Counted from the first letter of the stretch, positions 1 to 10,898 are shown. The stretch: DNA of 50,172 nt from Haplomitrium mnioides (GCA_049999725.1 JBNGIS010006348.1:1-50172); one strand, 5' to 3'. Notes: a model not told the origin generated them from the sequence alone. Numbers and translations: made by a program.

Positions 1-825
1 AGCAAATGGGTGGAGGCTCGCCCTTTAAAGAAAGCTACGGAGGAGGAAGTGGGGAGATTTTTGTATGAGCGGATTATCACACGGTTTGGATGTCCATTAG
101 AAATTGTGACAGATAGAGGCTCACCTTTTGTGAGTGGTGCTACTCAAGCCATGTTGGAGCACTTTTCCATCAAGCAACGCATCACAACATCATACAAGCC
201 AAATGCGAATGGATTGGCGGAGCGGACTAACTTCACCTTGTGTCACATGTTAGCAAAGGATGCAGATTTGGAAGGGGCTAAGCATACTTGGGACAAACGA
301 TTACATGCAATTCTATGGGAGTATCGTACTACTCGAAAGGCTTCAACTGGGTATACACCTTTTCGCCTTACTTATGGTTTGGAATCAATCTTGCCAATTG
401 AGTTTGATCTTCCTACTTTTAGAACCACAAGTGTGGAGAGATATGAGGGAGAAAATTTGGAGATGGCTACACGAACTCGTAGCCAACAATTGTTGGAGCT
501 GGAGGAGGCACGTGCAATGGCTGAAGTCAACATCCACAAAGCACAAGCTCAACAAAAGAAGAGTCATGACAAACGTTTCGGGAAGAAGAAGCCCATGGAG
601 TTTCAACAAGGCGACTGGGTGATGGTGTTTGATACGATTCGCTACAAGAGAAAACAAAAGAAATTTCTACCAAGGTACTTTGGACCTTTTGTTGTGCAGA
701 AAGTGTATTCCAATTACACATTTGATTTATCGGAGCTAAACAGATGCCACTATGATAGAGTAAACTATGACAAGTTGAAACCGTTCTATGCTCGTAAGGA
801 GGACGTCACTCCGAGGGCGGAGTGA
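1..825 (+). CDS. Ty3/gypsy integrase, core and C-terminal part, cut by the window edge
   Basis: This is the 3' end of a Ty3/gypsy pol polyprotein; the integrase joins retrotransposon cDNA to host DNA. The frame is open from base 1 (SKWVEARPLKK) to the stop at 823-825. It holds the last two catalytic acids of the DDE triad: Asp in TDRGSPF (codon 112-114) and Glu in GLAERTN (codon 220-222), 35 residues apart, the usual spacing. The first Asp lies before the window. The C-terminal domain has GDWVMV and the RYFGPFVVQKV patch (GPY/F-like), then LKPFYARK and an acidic end. It is the only retroelement frame here without a stop or shift, so this copy may be younger than the others. A purine tract follows at once. 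The family is certain; the lineage (Tat/Athila-like) is inferred. Confidence 0.9.
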   Translation, partial: SKWVEARPLKKATEEEVGRFLYERIITRFGCPLEIVTDRGSPFVSGATQAMLEHFSIKQRITTSYKPNANGLAERTNFTLCHMLAKDADLEGAKHTWDKRLHAILWEYRTTRKASTGYTPFRLTYGLESILPIEFDLPTFRTTSVERYEGENLEMATRTRSQQLLELEEARAMAEVNIHKAQAQQKKSHDKRFGKKKPMEFQQGDWVMVFDTIRYKRKQKKFLPRYFGPFVVQKVYSNYTFDLSELNRCHYDRVNYDKLKPFYARKEDVTPRAE

Positions 826-830
826 AATCT

Positions 831-842
831 TAGAGGGGGATA
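831..842 (+). promoter_or_regulatory. Polypurine tract of the first gypsy element
   Basis: A purine run (TAGAGGGGGATAAAA) lies just after the integrase stop and just before a TGTG start of the putative LTR at 846. Position and composition fit the primer for plus-strand DNA synthesis. Confidence 0.6.
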
Positions 843-845
843 AAA

Positions 846-1939
846 TGTGAAGTCATGAAGCGCATATGTGGGCCATTTCAGGCTTTGGTAGTCATGGTAT
901 AGTTCTGATATATTGAAAGACATATGGGAGTGGGTTTTGAAGCCATGAGAGGTAACTTCCATTTTTTCGGTTTTTCCTTAATATGCGTACAGAGTTAATA
1001 ATGTTCTTATTAGAAATGTTTAGGGTCTGATATTTTATAGGAGTATATTATATTGTTATAGTAACTAGTATAAATTTACAGAAGTGAAAAATCATTTGTA
1101 AACCGAGAGTTATAACCAGTTAAAGTTGTAATAGTGCTATACAGAAAAGCCAAAACAGAGAGTATCTAGATATTAGAAAATACAAATATTATTATATGGG
1201 AAGAAATCTTATTTAACAAGCTTTCCAACAAGCTATAGTACAGGCAAATTGATTAAGTATTAAGGATTTTATAGAGATTCTTCTAGAATAGACTAAAGAG
1301 GAGAAAAGTCAAGAAAAGTCAATTTGCTCTTTGACTTATTCTTTGAGGGAATCTCGAGGCATCATTTTAGGAATTGTTTGTAGGGATAAATACAAGGATA
1401 AAAGTATATGACAACTTGTATACATTCTTTGACAAGAGAAGCTCCAAATGAGAAGCTTCTTCTTGAAGAAGAAAACAAAAGGTGGAGATACTTTAGGAGT
1501 ATAAGTAGGATTTAATATTTGGAGAGTTTATCACCTTAGATTCTTTACGGTAACTAGGGTGATAGAATATCTAGTTTTACTCCTAGTTACTTTCTAGTTA
1601 GTATATAATGAGGAGGAGGAGAGAGAGAAGGGACCTCATTACACCCTCTCTTTTTGGAGACCTCATTCTACACTTTCTCACTTGGAGACTTGAGACTTGG
1701 AGAAGCGCTTGGAGGAGCTCTTGGAGGAGTTACTTTGGAGACTCATTGGAGGGCAAGCACTTGAGGAGGGGTTCTCCATATACTGAGGAGTGTGTTGAGA
1801 GTTGGAAGGGTGAGAGCAAGAGTGATGAGTGTGTGAGAAGATTTGGAGTAAAGAGTTGGAAATTTCCAAATATCGATTTGAGTACTTACATTTTTGTTGA
1901 GTGTTGTAGAAATTGTTGTGTATTGATGAGTGTAGCCAC
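846..1939 (+). repeat. Probable 3' LTR of the first gypsy element
   Basis: About 1.1 kb of noncoding sequence begins with TGTGAAGTC directly after the polypurine tract and may end with GTAGCCACA near 1939. It contains a TATA-like box late in its length and a G-rich stretch of repeated CTTGGAGGA words near 1690-1760. Beyond 1939 the character changes to a C run and then a different gypsy fragment. No 5' copy lies in the window, so both borders rest on position and TG/CA ends only. An unrelated spacer is possible. Confidence 0.5.
1602..1608 (+). promoter_or_regulatory. TATA-like box in the putative LTR
   Basis: TATATAA lies in GTTAGTATATAATGAGG, about 340 bases before the proposed LTR end, where the U3/R border of a plant LTR would be expected. 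There is no independent evidence of use. Confidence 0.35.
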
Positions 1940-2036
1940 ACTTCAGCCCCCCCTCTCATCTTAAATGTGCACTCAACATCAAAGTCACATGAGGAGAAAC
2001 TGACGAAGCCTCTAGCTTCACAGGACAGAAAGAATA

Positions 2037-2351
2037 CATTAGATAGAGGCATTAGATGAGATGTGAGTACAGGCCCAAGGATTGTTGGAGCACCAACAAG
2101 AGTTGAGGAAAAAGCAACATGATAAAGAGCTCAAACTGGTGGATGTGCGAAACATGGATCTTGTGTTGTTATATGATGGCAGGGTGGTGTATTTTCTCGG
2201 GAAGTTGCACACCAGGTGGATGGGACCATTCGTGCTTACTAAGCTGCATTCAAATAGGTCAGTAGAGTTGGAGACTTTAGAACGAGAGAGAATCACCAAT
2301 TGGGTACACTATCATCGGCTCAAAAAATATGTCAATAGGGAGCAAGAGTAG
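2037..2351 (+). pseudogene. Ty3/gypsy integrase C-terminal fragment, second element
   Basis: Frame 2043-2351 reads as the very end of a Tat-type gypsy integrase. A charged helix (LRKKQHDKELK) is followed by DLVLLYDGRV, GKLHTRWMGPFVLTKL and a closing HYHRLKKYVN, which is the family's usual end (RVKKY). The stop is at 2349-2351. An in-frame TGA near 2064 interrupts the upstream part, and everything before about 2037 is missing, so this is a truncated remnant lying against the LTR of the previous element. Its sequence differs clearly from the integrase at 1-825, so it is another family. A purine-rich run (GTAGAGGTGGTGTGGTGAG, about 2467-2485) follows and may be its polypurine tract. Confidence 0.8.
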
Positions 2352-2485
2352 AGAGAAGCAATGGATACTCACTAGTTATGAGGTTCTCAAAAATGTAAAG
2401 TGGTAACAAGCAAGAGGAGGCTAGATGGAATGTAAATAACTACTATTTGGTAATTTTCTTCTAAAAGTAGAGGTGGTGTGGTGAG

Positions 2486-4050
2486 CGTGAAATGCAGCGA
2501 TAGGTCTGATAGAGAAATAAAAATATAAAAAGTAATAAAACTAACCTATTTGTCGGGGGCCAAGCCAAGCCTACTAACCTTGTATCTACCTAACTATCTA
2601 ACTCGGAGGATAGCGTGCCCTGGGGAAGGGTAAGCCCTGAACTAGGTCCGTCTAAAGGTAGGAAGTGGATATGCAAGTGGTCTTATACCCCTAGAGGCTT
2701 CCTCTCGAAAGCAAGAAAACGGGAGAACATTATATACTGCTCCTACAGTAGTGTGGGAAACTTATGGGACTAAACCCCCAGCTTGCAGAGATCAACGTGC
2801 GTCTAACGACAGCGAACTCTTCTCAAGGGAGGTTCTTGCTACTCGTTTTGGAAGAATTCTTCATGGACAATTGATCAGCTGCATGGAAGGTTCAACCAAT
2901 TGAGCTGCAAAGAAAAATTGATCGAGTGCGAGGAGTCGATTATTTGTGATCCAAAGCCCCTACGAAGAAGAATTTCATCAATGGAGATTATTGTATGGCG
3001 ACTACTTCATGAACGGTTCTAATGAGAAACGAATTGAAAGGAAAATCGAATGCAAGGTGATTGATCTGTGCGAAAACGATATCCTGCTAAGCAAAGAATT
3101 TCCCCTTGCTGCTGTGATTGCTTTAATGGAAGAGAGAGAAGAATCTGTTGTAGGAGGAAATTCGAAGAAACAAAGGCCACGATCTACGAATGAAGGTTTA
3201 GAAGGTCCCTACAAAGCAAAGGTCCTGTGCAAATCTCCTAGAGAACGTCCCAACCTGCGAGGAGGTGTTTTGAAACAAGGAATATTGTTGCAAAGAATCC
3301 AAGTCGAAGGGACCTGCGGCAAGTTGGCAAACTGAGAGGCCCGAGAAGAATTCTTATGAAGAAGAAGCAACGCTGCAAGATGAATCCCTATGCTAGAGCC
3401 GGTGCAAAATTCTATGAGCAGAAACAAAATGTGGAGAATCACCTAGCGACAAAGACCTGCATCGAACTAATTGAAGAATTTGTGGCTAAATTGAAATAAG
3501 AAAAGGAAGAATCGAATGAGAGTGAGCAAAGCAAATGCACAAAGAAGGAGAATGAGCAAAACAACGAACAATTGGATTGAAGAACAAGTGATTTGCGAAG
3601 AGTCGAGGTCTGATGTCCGTGGTGTCCAATTCGAAGAATGAAACGGAAACTCGCCTTCCTAAGTTGGGAGCCCACTTAAGGTGGTTCCGATTTGTCTTTC
3701 GATGAGAAGAGGACTAGTTAACAGGGTTCCGTTTGAACTTACGAAGTGGGGAGGCCACTTAAGAGGTATCCGATGGGACGATGGAAGGAAGTTACCAGAA
3801 AGGTGACATGTCAAAGATTCGGACGAGAGGAAGGTGATTTTGAAAGTTTGAATCAAACGTCTTCAGAAAGTTCAAAATGGATTTGCGGAGTCTATCATTC
3901 TTACATCAAACTTTTCCACGCCTCAGTGAAGAGAAGGAGTCTCTAAGGGTTCCTATATCAAGGAAATTATCGAGAAGGAAGAGTCTGATGTAGAGAAGAA
4001 GAGGAATCCAAAATGAAGATAAGATGATGTTTCACATGAAGAACAAGGCT
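2486..4050 (+). other. Noncoding, GC-richer stretch, possibly part of an LTR
   Basis: This follows the gypsy fragment and its purine run, so it may be that element's long LTR. One open frame (2946-3335, 129 codons, rich in Glu, Lys and Arg) resembles no family I know, and its composition matches the purine-rich surroundings, so I do not call it a gene. Much of the + strand is made of GAAG/GGAAG words. Confidence 0.3.
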
Positions 4051-4298
4051 GCCGAAAGGGGGATCAATCGAAGGTCCGATCAGAGGAGGGACAGAAGGTG
4101 TCAAAATAGTGATATATCAAAGGTTCAGCCAGAATGGGAACAAGATACCGAAAGGGCGATAAATCGACGCTTCAGCCAAAGGAAGAACGAGGGGAGCCCA
4201 CTTAAGAGGGTTCTAATTTGTCTTCTGATGTGGGGATTCTAGTTAATGGGGATCCAATTGACCTCGTTAAGTGGAGAGACCACTTAACAATGATCTGT
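3666..4298 (+). repeat. Direct duplication of about 105 bp, 526 bp apart
   Basis: The block starting GGGAGCCCACTTAAG at 3666 recurs at 4192 with the same order of words: TTTGTCTT, CTAGTTAA, then AAGTGG and GGCCACTTAA or GACCACTTAA. Each copy carries two CCACTTAA motifs about 88 bases apart. The copies differ at many bases, so the duplication is old. Confidence 0.65.
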
Positions 4299-4600
4299 TG
4301 GGGGGAGAACAAGGGTTGCCGAAACAAGGATATAACGTAGATCCGTTATAGGAAGAAAGAGTGCTGAAACAACGATTTATCAACGGTCCGAAGAGAAGCA
4401 AGGAGCGTTGAAATGGTGATCTATCAAAGGTTCAAAAAGAAGAATCAAGAAGGGATTAGCCAAAAGGATGACGAATCACAGATCCGACAAGAAGAGAACC
4501 AAGGATGCCGAAGAGGCAATCTAGCGCAGATCCAAGAAAGGATGAAGCAGTGCTGAAAAGAGGGTGTATCACCGATCCAATGGGGGCAAAAACGGAGGTC
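4051..4600 (+). repeat. Degenerate 44-52 bp tandem repeat
   Basis: Units begin with a GCCGAAAGG-like word and continue with a GATnnATC word and GGTCCGA or GGTTCA. Starts are at 4051, 4100, 4147, 4318, 4363, 4407, 4459, 4507 and 4552, spaced 44-52 bases. The array is interrupted at about 4192-4317 by one copy of the 105-bp block. Unit identity is low, so the repeat is visible only by aligning the starts. Confidence 0.6.
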
Positions 4601-4835
4601 TTTGTAGTTCTTATTCGGAGAGTCAAAGGCGTTGCGAATGACGTGGCAGCCGCGGAAGGCCTTGGGAAAGTCACTTGGTCAATAGGCGGTCAGCACGGTG
4701 GTCCGCCTACCCCTTTGCGGGGCGGCGTCAAACGGCACCACAACGGATTACGTGGCCCCCTCAGCGGGAATCTGGGGAATCAACGAGGATCTTAGAGATT
4801 ATGCGGGAATCTTAGAGGTTCCACATGAATCTTCA

Positions 4836-5150
4836 ACCTTTGCAAAAATGTGGTGCTTCGAAGGAGCTAGTAGGATTCTTCGGAGTGTTCGTGAACCTTT
4901 GCAGAAACATGGTGCTTCAAAGGCACCCGTAGGATTCTTCGGATCAATAGTCAACTTCGGAACGAACCTCAGAATTAACATCAGATCTGCGCCGAGCTTC
5001 GTCGCCTTACAATATTAAGCCAAACCCTTGGAATTAACATCAGATCTGCGTTGAGCTTCATTGCCTTCTAGAATTAATTTGAGCCATTGGAGTTTGCATT
5101 CTATGGTCTGCGCCAAACCTTTGCAGATCTACGCCAAACTTCCACCGATT
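4836..5150 (+). repeat. 59-bp tandem repeats, two types
   Basis: ACCTTTGCAAAAATG with TGGTGCTTC and TAGGATTCTTCGG at 4836 recurs at 4895. AATTAACATCAGATCTGCG with GAGCTTC at 4973 recurs at 5032, and in weaker form near 5091 (TCTGCGCCAAACC). Both pairs have a period of exactly 59 bases, so they are probably parts of one array whose units diverged. Confidence 0.7.
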
Positions 5151-5510
5151 GGCATCCAAAAACAACAACAATCCAAATCGCAAAGAGGGGAAAAAACAAA
5201 ATGCATGAGGAAATTCGCGCGGGGGGATATAAGGGACCTCACTTAGATGTTATGGAGATGGATAATTTTGTGCAGAAAAAGCAACGAGATACAGAGAGAG
5301 AATTCTTGTGAGACCTCTGGTGAGGTGGGTGTACTCGTGAAGGAAGGCCATCATAGGGTGGAGGTGGACTGAGGAGGTGTTGGGAATCGTTGAGCAGGAG
5401 GCTCTAGCGGCTCAAACTACTCAAGTGGACTCACATTTGAAGGCAGGCCAACATTTGGAGATGGACCAACACTTAGAGGAGAGGAGAATTCTTTAAGTTT
5501 GTATTTCGTA
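5151..5510 (+). other. Purine-rich spacer with a TATA-like box
   Basis: No recognised coding sequence. GATATAAGGGACC near 5227-5239 could be a TATA box, and G-rich GGAGGTGG words fill the rest up to a G run. Confidence 0.3.
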
Positions 5511-6176
5511 AGGGGGGGGGTGTCTTGGTGTCATCTCAGCTTTAGTTTGTGCAAGAGATTAGTCTTACAAGCATTAGAAGAGTGCTGCTGGTGTTAAATT
5601 CTTGTGGAGAATGGAGAGGAGTAGCCATGTTAGTGCCTACACACTGCGAGGAAGATCCAGCCAATTCTCAGGTGGAGTGGGTGATCCAACATCTGAGAGA
5701 GGTGTCTTCTAGAGGTGGAAGTTAAATAAGACCTCTTCCTAGCCTAAGGAAGTAAATTCAGGACTTCTCGCGAGGGAAGTTAAAAAACTATCTGGACAGG
5801 GTGTGTGAGTGGGGATAGAGTAGCAGGGAGAATATTGTTTCTGGTGTTGTTGTGTTTGTAGAGTGATGTTAGGAGAGTTAGTAAGAGAGGAAGCTAGTTC
5901 TACACATATCTTGGAGAGCTAAAAGGTGGAGTTCCATGCTTGGGTTATAATTTATATTTTGTGGAAGGGTTGAATCAGATAAGCTCTGCTAGGTTTGGGT
6001 GTTAGAATAGCTGGCCCTGGTGACAGTCCAGTGATGGTAGGAGTGATTAGCTTTAGTTGTGTTAGGATGCAGCATGTAGGAAAATGCTGCAAGTTCATTC
6101 CTATGTAACAAGTGCATATAGTCTTGTACATAGGAGGTGACATTGAATATCTGCAATCCAGATTTATATCAAACAC
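5511..6176 (+). repeat. Putative LTR behind a poly-G polypurine tract
   Basis: A purine run AGGGGGGGGG at 5511-5520 is followed directly by TGTCTTGGTG, the layout of a polypurine tract and LTR start. A possible end is CAAACACA at about 6176, just before TTGGTGAGTACTC, which could be a primer binding site. That would give about 655 bp. No partner LTR is visible, so this may be a solo LTR or the edge of a truncated element. Confidence 0.4.
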
Positions 6177-6712
6177 AATATTGGTGAGTACTCTGAAGTC
6201 AATCGAGTTGTGGTTGCTCTGTGTGTGATGGGAAGGAATGTAGACCTGACTGATGTTTGGGTAGGATGAGAGTAGTGTGGAAAGGCAAGGTGAGAAGTTT
6301 AAGATTGTTAAGACTTGAATTCACTAATGAAGGTGTTGGGACCATCTCATTAAAGAGCTCAGTTATTCTTTGTCCCCTCTTTCCTCTGAAATAGCATCAA
6401 TTGGAGGTTAAGGAAGGAGGAAGGGGCGTGACATAAGACCAAGAGTGCAAGCAAAAACCAAGCAACCAAAGAACCCAAGTGATTCGAGAGAAACTCTAGA
6501 ATGAGAAGTGGGGCTAAGAAGCCCTTATATTTAGACAAGAGAAGAGGGTGTCATCCCTCTTCCTTCATTGACAAGTCACTTCTAATTTCAGCCTTAAAAG
6601 TGACTCTCTACCAAAAGTGACTTCAAAGACAAGTAATCCAATCTTAACCCTACAAGTGACTCACTACCACTTCCTTCACTCCTCTTTATTTTCTTATAAA
6701 TAGCACAACCTT
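6177..6712 (+). other. LTR-like spacer before the gypsy pol remnant
   Basis: A purine tract (AAGGAAGGAGGAAGGGG, about 6411-6427) precedes TGACATAAGACC, which could begin another LTR. CTTATATTTAG near 6522 and CTTATAAATAG near 6694 are TATA-like. AAGTGACT words (and the complement AGTCACTT) recur at 6580-6690. No coding sequence is seen. Confidence 0.3.
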
Positions 6713-7042
6713 ATGCTTGTACTATTACAAGAAGAGCTTTTTGAGGCTTGCCCAGATGTGAGAGTGAAGGTAGGTGATGTAGTCATAGAGAAAAACTTTT
6801 TTGTACAGGAAGGCACTTCTTACCCAGTCATCATTGCGCAACCTTATATTACAGCAGCAAGAATGGAAACAAAAGTGTTGGATGATGGATTTGCATATGC
6901 ATGGGTGAGAAGTCACGATGAGAGGAAGGTGGTACAGTTTCTAACTATCTATGCAAACCATGAGAGGAACCGAGATAGCTTGAGAAACTATTCTCATCCT
7001 ACGATCAGAGAGGAGTTCCAAGATTTTTTAAGGGTGTCATAA
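6713..7042 (+). pseudogene. Ty3/gypsy aspartic protease, C-terminal part
   Basis: About 109 codons match the C-terminal half of a gypsy protease: RVKVGDVVIEKNFFVQ, then SYPVIIAQPYITAARMET and VLDDGFAYAWVRS. The first third, with the catalytic D-S/T-G, is missing, because the sequence turns noncoding just upstream. The stop at 7040-7042 is followed by a frame change into the pol linker. This is the 5'-most surviving piece of the element; gag is absent. Confidence 0.8.
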
Positions 7043-8555
7043 TATAGCAAGACTATGGTGATAAAATCGAAGAGGTGCTCTTGTTTAAAAATGAAAGTAC
7101 TTTTTGTAGACAAGTAGTAAAATATTATGAGAGTGGATTTAATATATATACACAGCTTGTTGATTTGGCTAGATGGGAGAGAAAAGAAACTCAAATAATT
7201 GAAAAAGACTTCAAAATAATAGGTGTGTTGGATGAAGAAGAAGAGATTGTGGGTGTATATATGGAATAAGGAATTGAAGATCCTATGAAGCTACTTGCTA
7301 CTATTGGATTTGGAGGCCATGACAAGGTGGTGTGTTTTACAGTCACGAGAACTTTATTCAACTATCAAGTCATTTGCAGGATTGGAGGCTAGAGTGGACA
7401 CCAGATACAAGACGATGGAGAACAAGGTAAAACTATAGCTTTGCCTCTTCCCATTGATTCTAGTGAGAAAGTCAAGAAAGCTTCAAAAGAGAGGAGTTTG
7501 AGAGAGATCTCAAAAATTGGGCATAAGTTTACTCTAACCACGTTGGAGGAACTAAAGGTTGGATTGAGAGAGTTTTTCTTGCTTCAAGAGGAGGATGCAT
7601 TTAGAGAGATGCTCAAGAAACATGGAAAAGCATTTGCTTTTGAGCCTCAAGAAATAGGATGCATGGATCGAGATGTGGTTGCACCAATGATTATTTTTTC
7701 AGTTCCACATGCATCTTGGGATTTCAAGTCAATTCCAATACCAAGAGCTCATCTACCAAAGCTCTTGGACCTCTTGAAAGAAAAAATACAAATGAGGATT
7801 TTGGAGCCATCCTTTGGTCCATATTCCAGCTGATGATTTACATGGTCTTAGAAAAACGGGGCACTATGATTTATTCAAGATATGCAGCTAGTAAATCAAG
7901 TTACCATCCGAAACAAATGGGTGGGACCAATTGTTGAAGAGTTTGCAAAAGCATTTGTTAGTAGAGCTATCTACTCTATGGATGATCTTTACTCTAGTTA
8001 TGGCCAGTTCCAGCTTGCTGAAGGGAGTAGAGATATAACAACTATGAGGACACCATTGGGTTTATTGAGAATGTGCACTTTACCTCAAGGTGCTACAAAA
8101 TTTGTGGCACATATGATGAATGGGATGAACAAGGTTTTGAGAGACTTTATCCCAAAAAAAACTATGTCATTCCTTGATGACATTCCAATCAAAGGATGTA
8201 TAAAAGAAGATAAAAATGAGGCTTTGGATGAGAGGAGATGCCAAAAATTTGTTATGGATCATATTTTGGATTGTGACGAGATTTTACAAAGGCTGAAGAG
8301 GTAAATCTGACCTTATCAGGGGTGAAATCATCTTTTGGAGTTCGTGAAGTTGTGATTGTTGGGCACTTATGTAGTTGGTTTAGCCAAAAACCTGATCAAA
8401 AGAAAATTGATGTCATTCGACAACTAAAGGATACATGCGGCTTATCTACAGAGGTACACAGATTTCTAGAGGCATGTGTTTTCTACCATATGTGGATCCC
8501 TCATTTTGCACATGTGGCATATCCTTTATATGATTTATTGCACAAAGAAAAGTAG
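7043..8555 (+). pseudogene. Ty3/gypsy reverse transcriptase with N-terminal linker, decayed
   Basis: One frame (position 1 modulo 3) carries the linker and RT from about 7075 to 8304; the RT end continues in another frame at 8305-8552. Landmarks in order: LYTQ-type linker (YTQLVDLARW), GKAFAFEPQEIGCMD, IPIPRAHLPKLLDLL, VGPIVEEFAKAF, IYSMDDLYSSYGQFQLA, TTMRTPLGLLRMCTLPQGA, and the active site FLDD at 8170-8181 (the YxDD box). RT end words are VVIVGHLC and ACVFYHMWIPHFAHVAYPLYDLL. In-frame stops occur at 7267, 7831, 7834, 7849 and 7867, several where the family has Arg or Trp, and a 1-base shift falls near 8304. Both active-site Asp residues survive, but no functional protein could be made. Confidence 0.88.
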
Positions 8556-9044
8556 TTTCGGTGGGAAGACATCCATACGAAAGCTGTGCAAAAGTTGAAG
8601 AAACTATTATCTTTTGAGGTTGTCCTTTGAAGAGTGAGTTATGGCAATGAAAAGCCTATGATATTGATTGTAGATGCCAGCCTCATTGCTATAGGATAGG
8701 CAATAGGGCAAGATGATGAGGAAGGAAATTGATTTGCGATTTGGTTTGGAGCCAAAGTGTTGAGCAAACGACAAAGAAGTTATCCACACGTGAAGAGAGA
8801 GTTGTAGGGGATAGTTGCAGCTATGAAAGCTGAGAAAGAATACTTTATTGGAGCACCACTGATTGTGGAAACAAATTGCTTACCTTTGTTAGGGATGATT
8901 ACCAATTGCAACACGCTTGATATTGCCATGTTGCACTGGATTTCTTATATTAAGTCATTAAATCCATAATTCAAGCATATAGTGGGGAAGGATAATTGAG
9001 TGGCAGATATGCTCTCTTTTGCTTGATATGAACAAGAAGAGGAG
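8556..9044 (+). pseudogene. RNase H domain of the gypsy pol, many stops
   Basis: Reading on in the RT end frame gives FRWEDIH, then IVDASLIAIG, AIGQDDE, FGAKVLSKRQRSYPHVKREL, PLIVETNCLPLLGM and HWISYIKSLNP. This is the order of a gypsy RNase H, which removes the RNA template during reverse transcription. TAG or TGA codons stand at 8553, 8628, 8697, 8730 and 8805, and more follow. Most sit where the family has Trp, Gln or Arg. No frameshift is needed, so decay here is almost wholly by point change. Confidence 0.75.
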
Positions 9045-10388
9045 ATGATTAAGGATATTGATGAAGTAGGAACTGAATTTTATTCACGTGCACAGAAAGG
9101 ATATAATAAGCAGAAAGAGCCATTCATGGAAGAGCTGTATGAAAGAGAGTGGCTAGATATTGGCCATTATTTGAGTATCTTGAAAAGGAGAACAGAATGG
9201 AGTGAAGCTCAGTTCAAGCAAGTGAGGCAAAAATCCTACAATTATCTACTAGCAAGAGGCTACTTATAGAAGAGGGTGAAAAAGAGCCATTAGATACCAA
9301 GAAAGGTGGTGTGCAAGAAAGAGGTACAAACCAAATTGCTCAATGATTTGATTAATAGTTTATAGGCTGGACATAGAGGAATTTATGAGACTTACACAAA
9401 ATTAAGAGAAAACTATTAGTGGAGAAACATGTATAGGGATGTGTTTGCTTTTGTTGAGCCTTGTCAAACCTACCAAATGTATTCAGAGATTGGTTGCATC
9501 CAATTTATCCACTTGCTTTACATTATAAGTGGGTAGTGGATCTGGTTGCTATACCTCTTTGGGTATGGCAAATGAAGTATTTGGTCCTAGCAAGAGAAGA
9601 TTTATCCAATCAAGTGGAGGGAAGGGCATTGAGAACCAAAGCAACAGAAAATGTTTGTCGGTTTTACTAGAGGATGTGGTTTCCAAATATGGTTGTGTGG
9701 GTAAGATCGCAGCTGATAGGGGAAAATTAAACACTCATGAGGCTAGAGATTTCTTTTAGAGATGTGGGATTAAGCTTGCTCTCACTACAACATATAATCC
9801 TGAAGGAAATGCTAAGAGTGAGCGTGGGCATCCTCCTATTGTCAAAGCTCTTGTCAAGGCATGTAGAGGGAGAGCAGGTGAGTGGCCAAGGCTGCTTCTA
9901 TTTGCACTTTGGGCTGACAAAACTACTCATAGCTCAGTAATTGGTTATATGCCAGTTGAGTTAATATAAGAGCAAAAACCAATCATGCTTGTTTAGGAGA
10001 GTATATTGAGTTGGAGTGTCTTACCTTGGCAAGATCAGATCTCAAGAGAGGAGCTTCTTGCATTGCAAATTCAGCAATTAGAGAGAAGGCCTGAGGACAT
10101 CCAGCTAGCAATAGAAAGGCTGAAAAGACATGGCTAAAAAACAAAGAAAGATTTGATCAACAATATAGACTGAGGTCACGTGAGCTACAACAAGGAGATT
10201 GGGTATTGGTTTATGACAATAGCTTGGATAACCAACATAGCATGGTGAGGAAGTTTTCCAAACGCTGGTTTGGACCATATGTAGTGGTGATTGTGCATGA
10301 CAATGCCACATATTCATTGAGAGAGTTGGGTGGAACTTTGCTCAAAGTTCCAATTGCAGGGAAGAGGGTCAAACTATTTAAGAAATGA
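9045..10388 (+). pseudogene. Ty3/gypsy integrase of the decayed element
   Basis: The zinc-binding region has AGHRGIYETYTKLRENY and PCQTYQMY, where the second Cys of the CxxC pair reads Tyr. The core keeps the DDE triad across two frames: Asp in WVVDLVAIP (9539-9541), Asp in AADRGK (9715-9717) and Glu in SERGHPP (9820-9822), the last two 34 residues apart. The C-terminal domain has VYDNSLDN and FSKRWFGPYVVVIV (GPY-like). Frames change near 9470, 9660 and 10140-10200, and stops are common. It differs clearly from the integrases at 1-825 and 2037-2351. Confidence 0.85.
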
Positions 10389-10582
10389 GATCAAGACAAT
10401 GCTTTGGAGGAGATTGGAGTCGATCTACCAATGTATAGAAAGGAAGATAATCCACAAGAGCAAGAGGAAGAGTTCACTCCAGAAGAAGAAGAAATTCTCT
10501 GACGCCGACCACAACGTCTTCTTTCTTGGTGCCTACCAGAGGATGCATAGGCTCTCAAGAGGTGGATGTTGTGTTGTGGTTT
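10389..10582 (+). pseudogene. Acidic C-terminal tail of the gypsy pol
   Basis: Past the TGA at 10386 the same frame continues for about 60 codons before TAA at 10580-10582. It begins DQDNALEEIGVDLP, has an acidic run (QEQEEEFTPEEEEIL), then another TGA followed by Arg/Leu-rich residues. Both TGA codons could come from CGA. Composition and continuity suggest the original polyprotein ended here. The role of the tail is unknown. Confidence 0.55.
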
Positions 10583-10898
10583 GACTAATATGTAAAAATG
10601 TAACAAAACAAGGGAGAAAAAGGATCTTTTCACCATAGTTAAATTGAGTGAAAATCAAATTAGCAGCAACAAAGTACTTTCAAAAACTTTCTAGAACAAT
10701 AAAATTACTATTTGTCAGTGTTACGTGGAAGATGCCATGGATATGGTGGGAAAAAAGAAGGCAAGTCTATTGGCTCTTCGAGGATTCTCTAGATTGCATC
10801 TAAAGATATTTTGTGGATAAGATAAAAGAGAGAAGGGAAAGGGAGATCATTGACAACGATTAGAGCAAAATCATCAAGAGATGCATTAGAGAGTTCGA
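10583..10898 (+). other. Noncoding stretch after pol
   Basis: Nothing was recognised. A purine run (AAGGGAGAAAAAGGA, about 10609-10623) could be the polypurine tract of the preceding element, but no clear LTR start or matching 5' copy was found. Confidence 0.3.

Noticed and set aside
2946-3335. 129-codon + strand frame
   Set aside because: Composition follows the purine-rich repeat zone, no family match, no start context.
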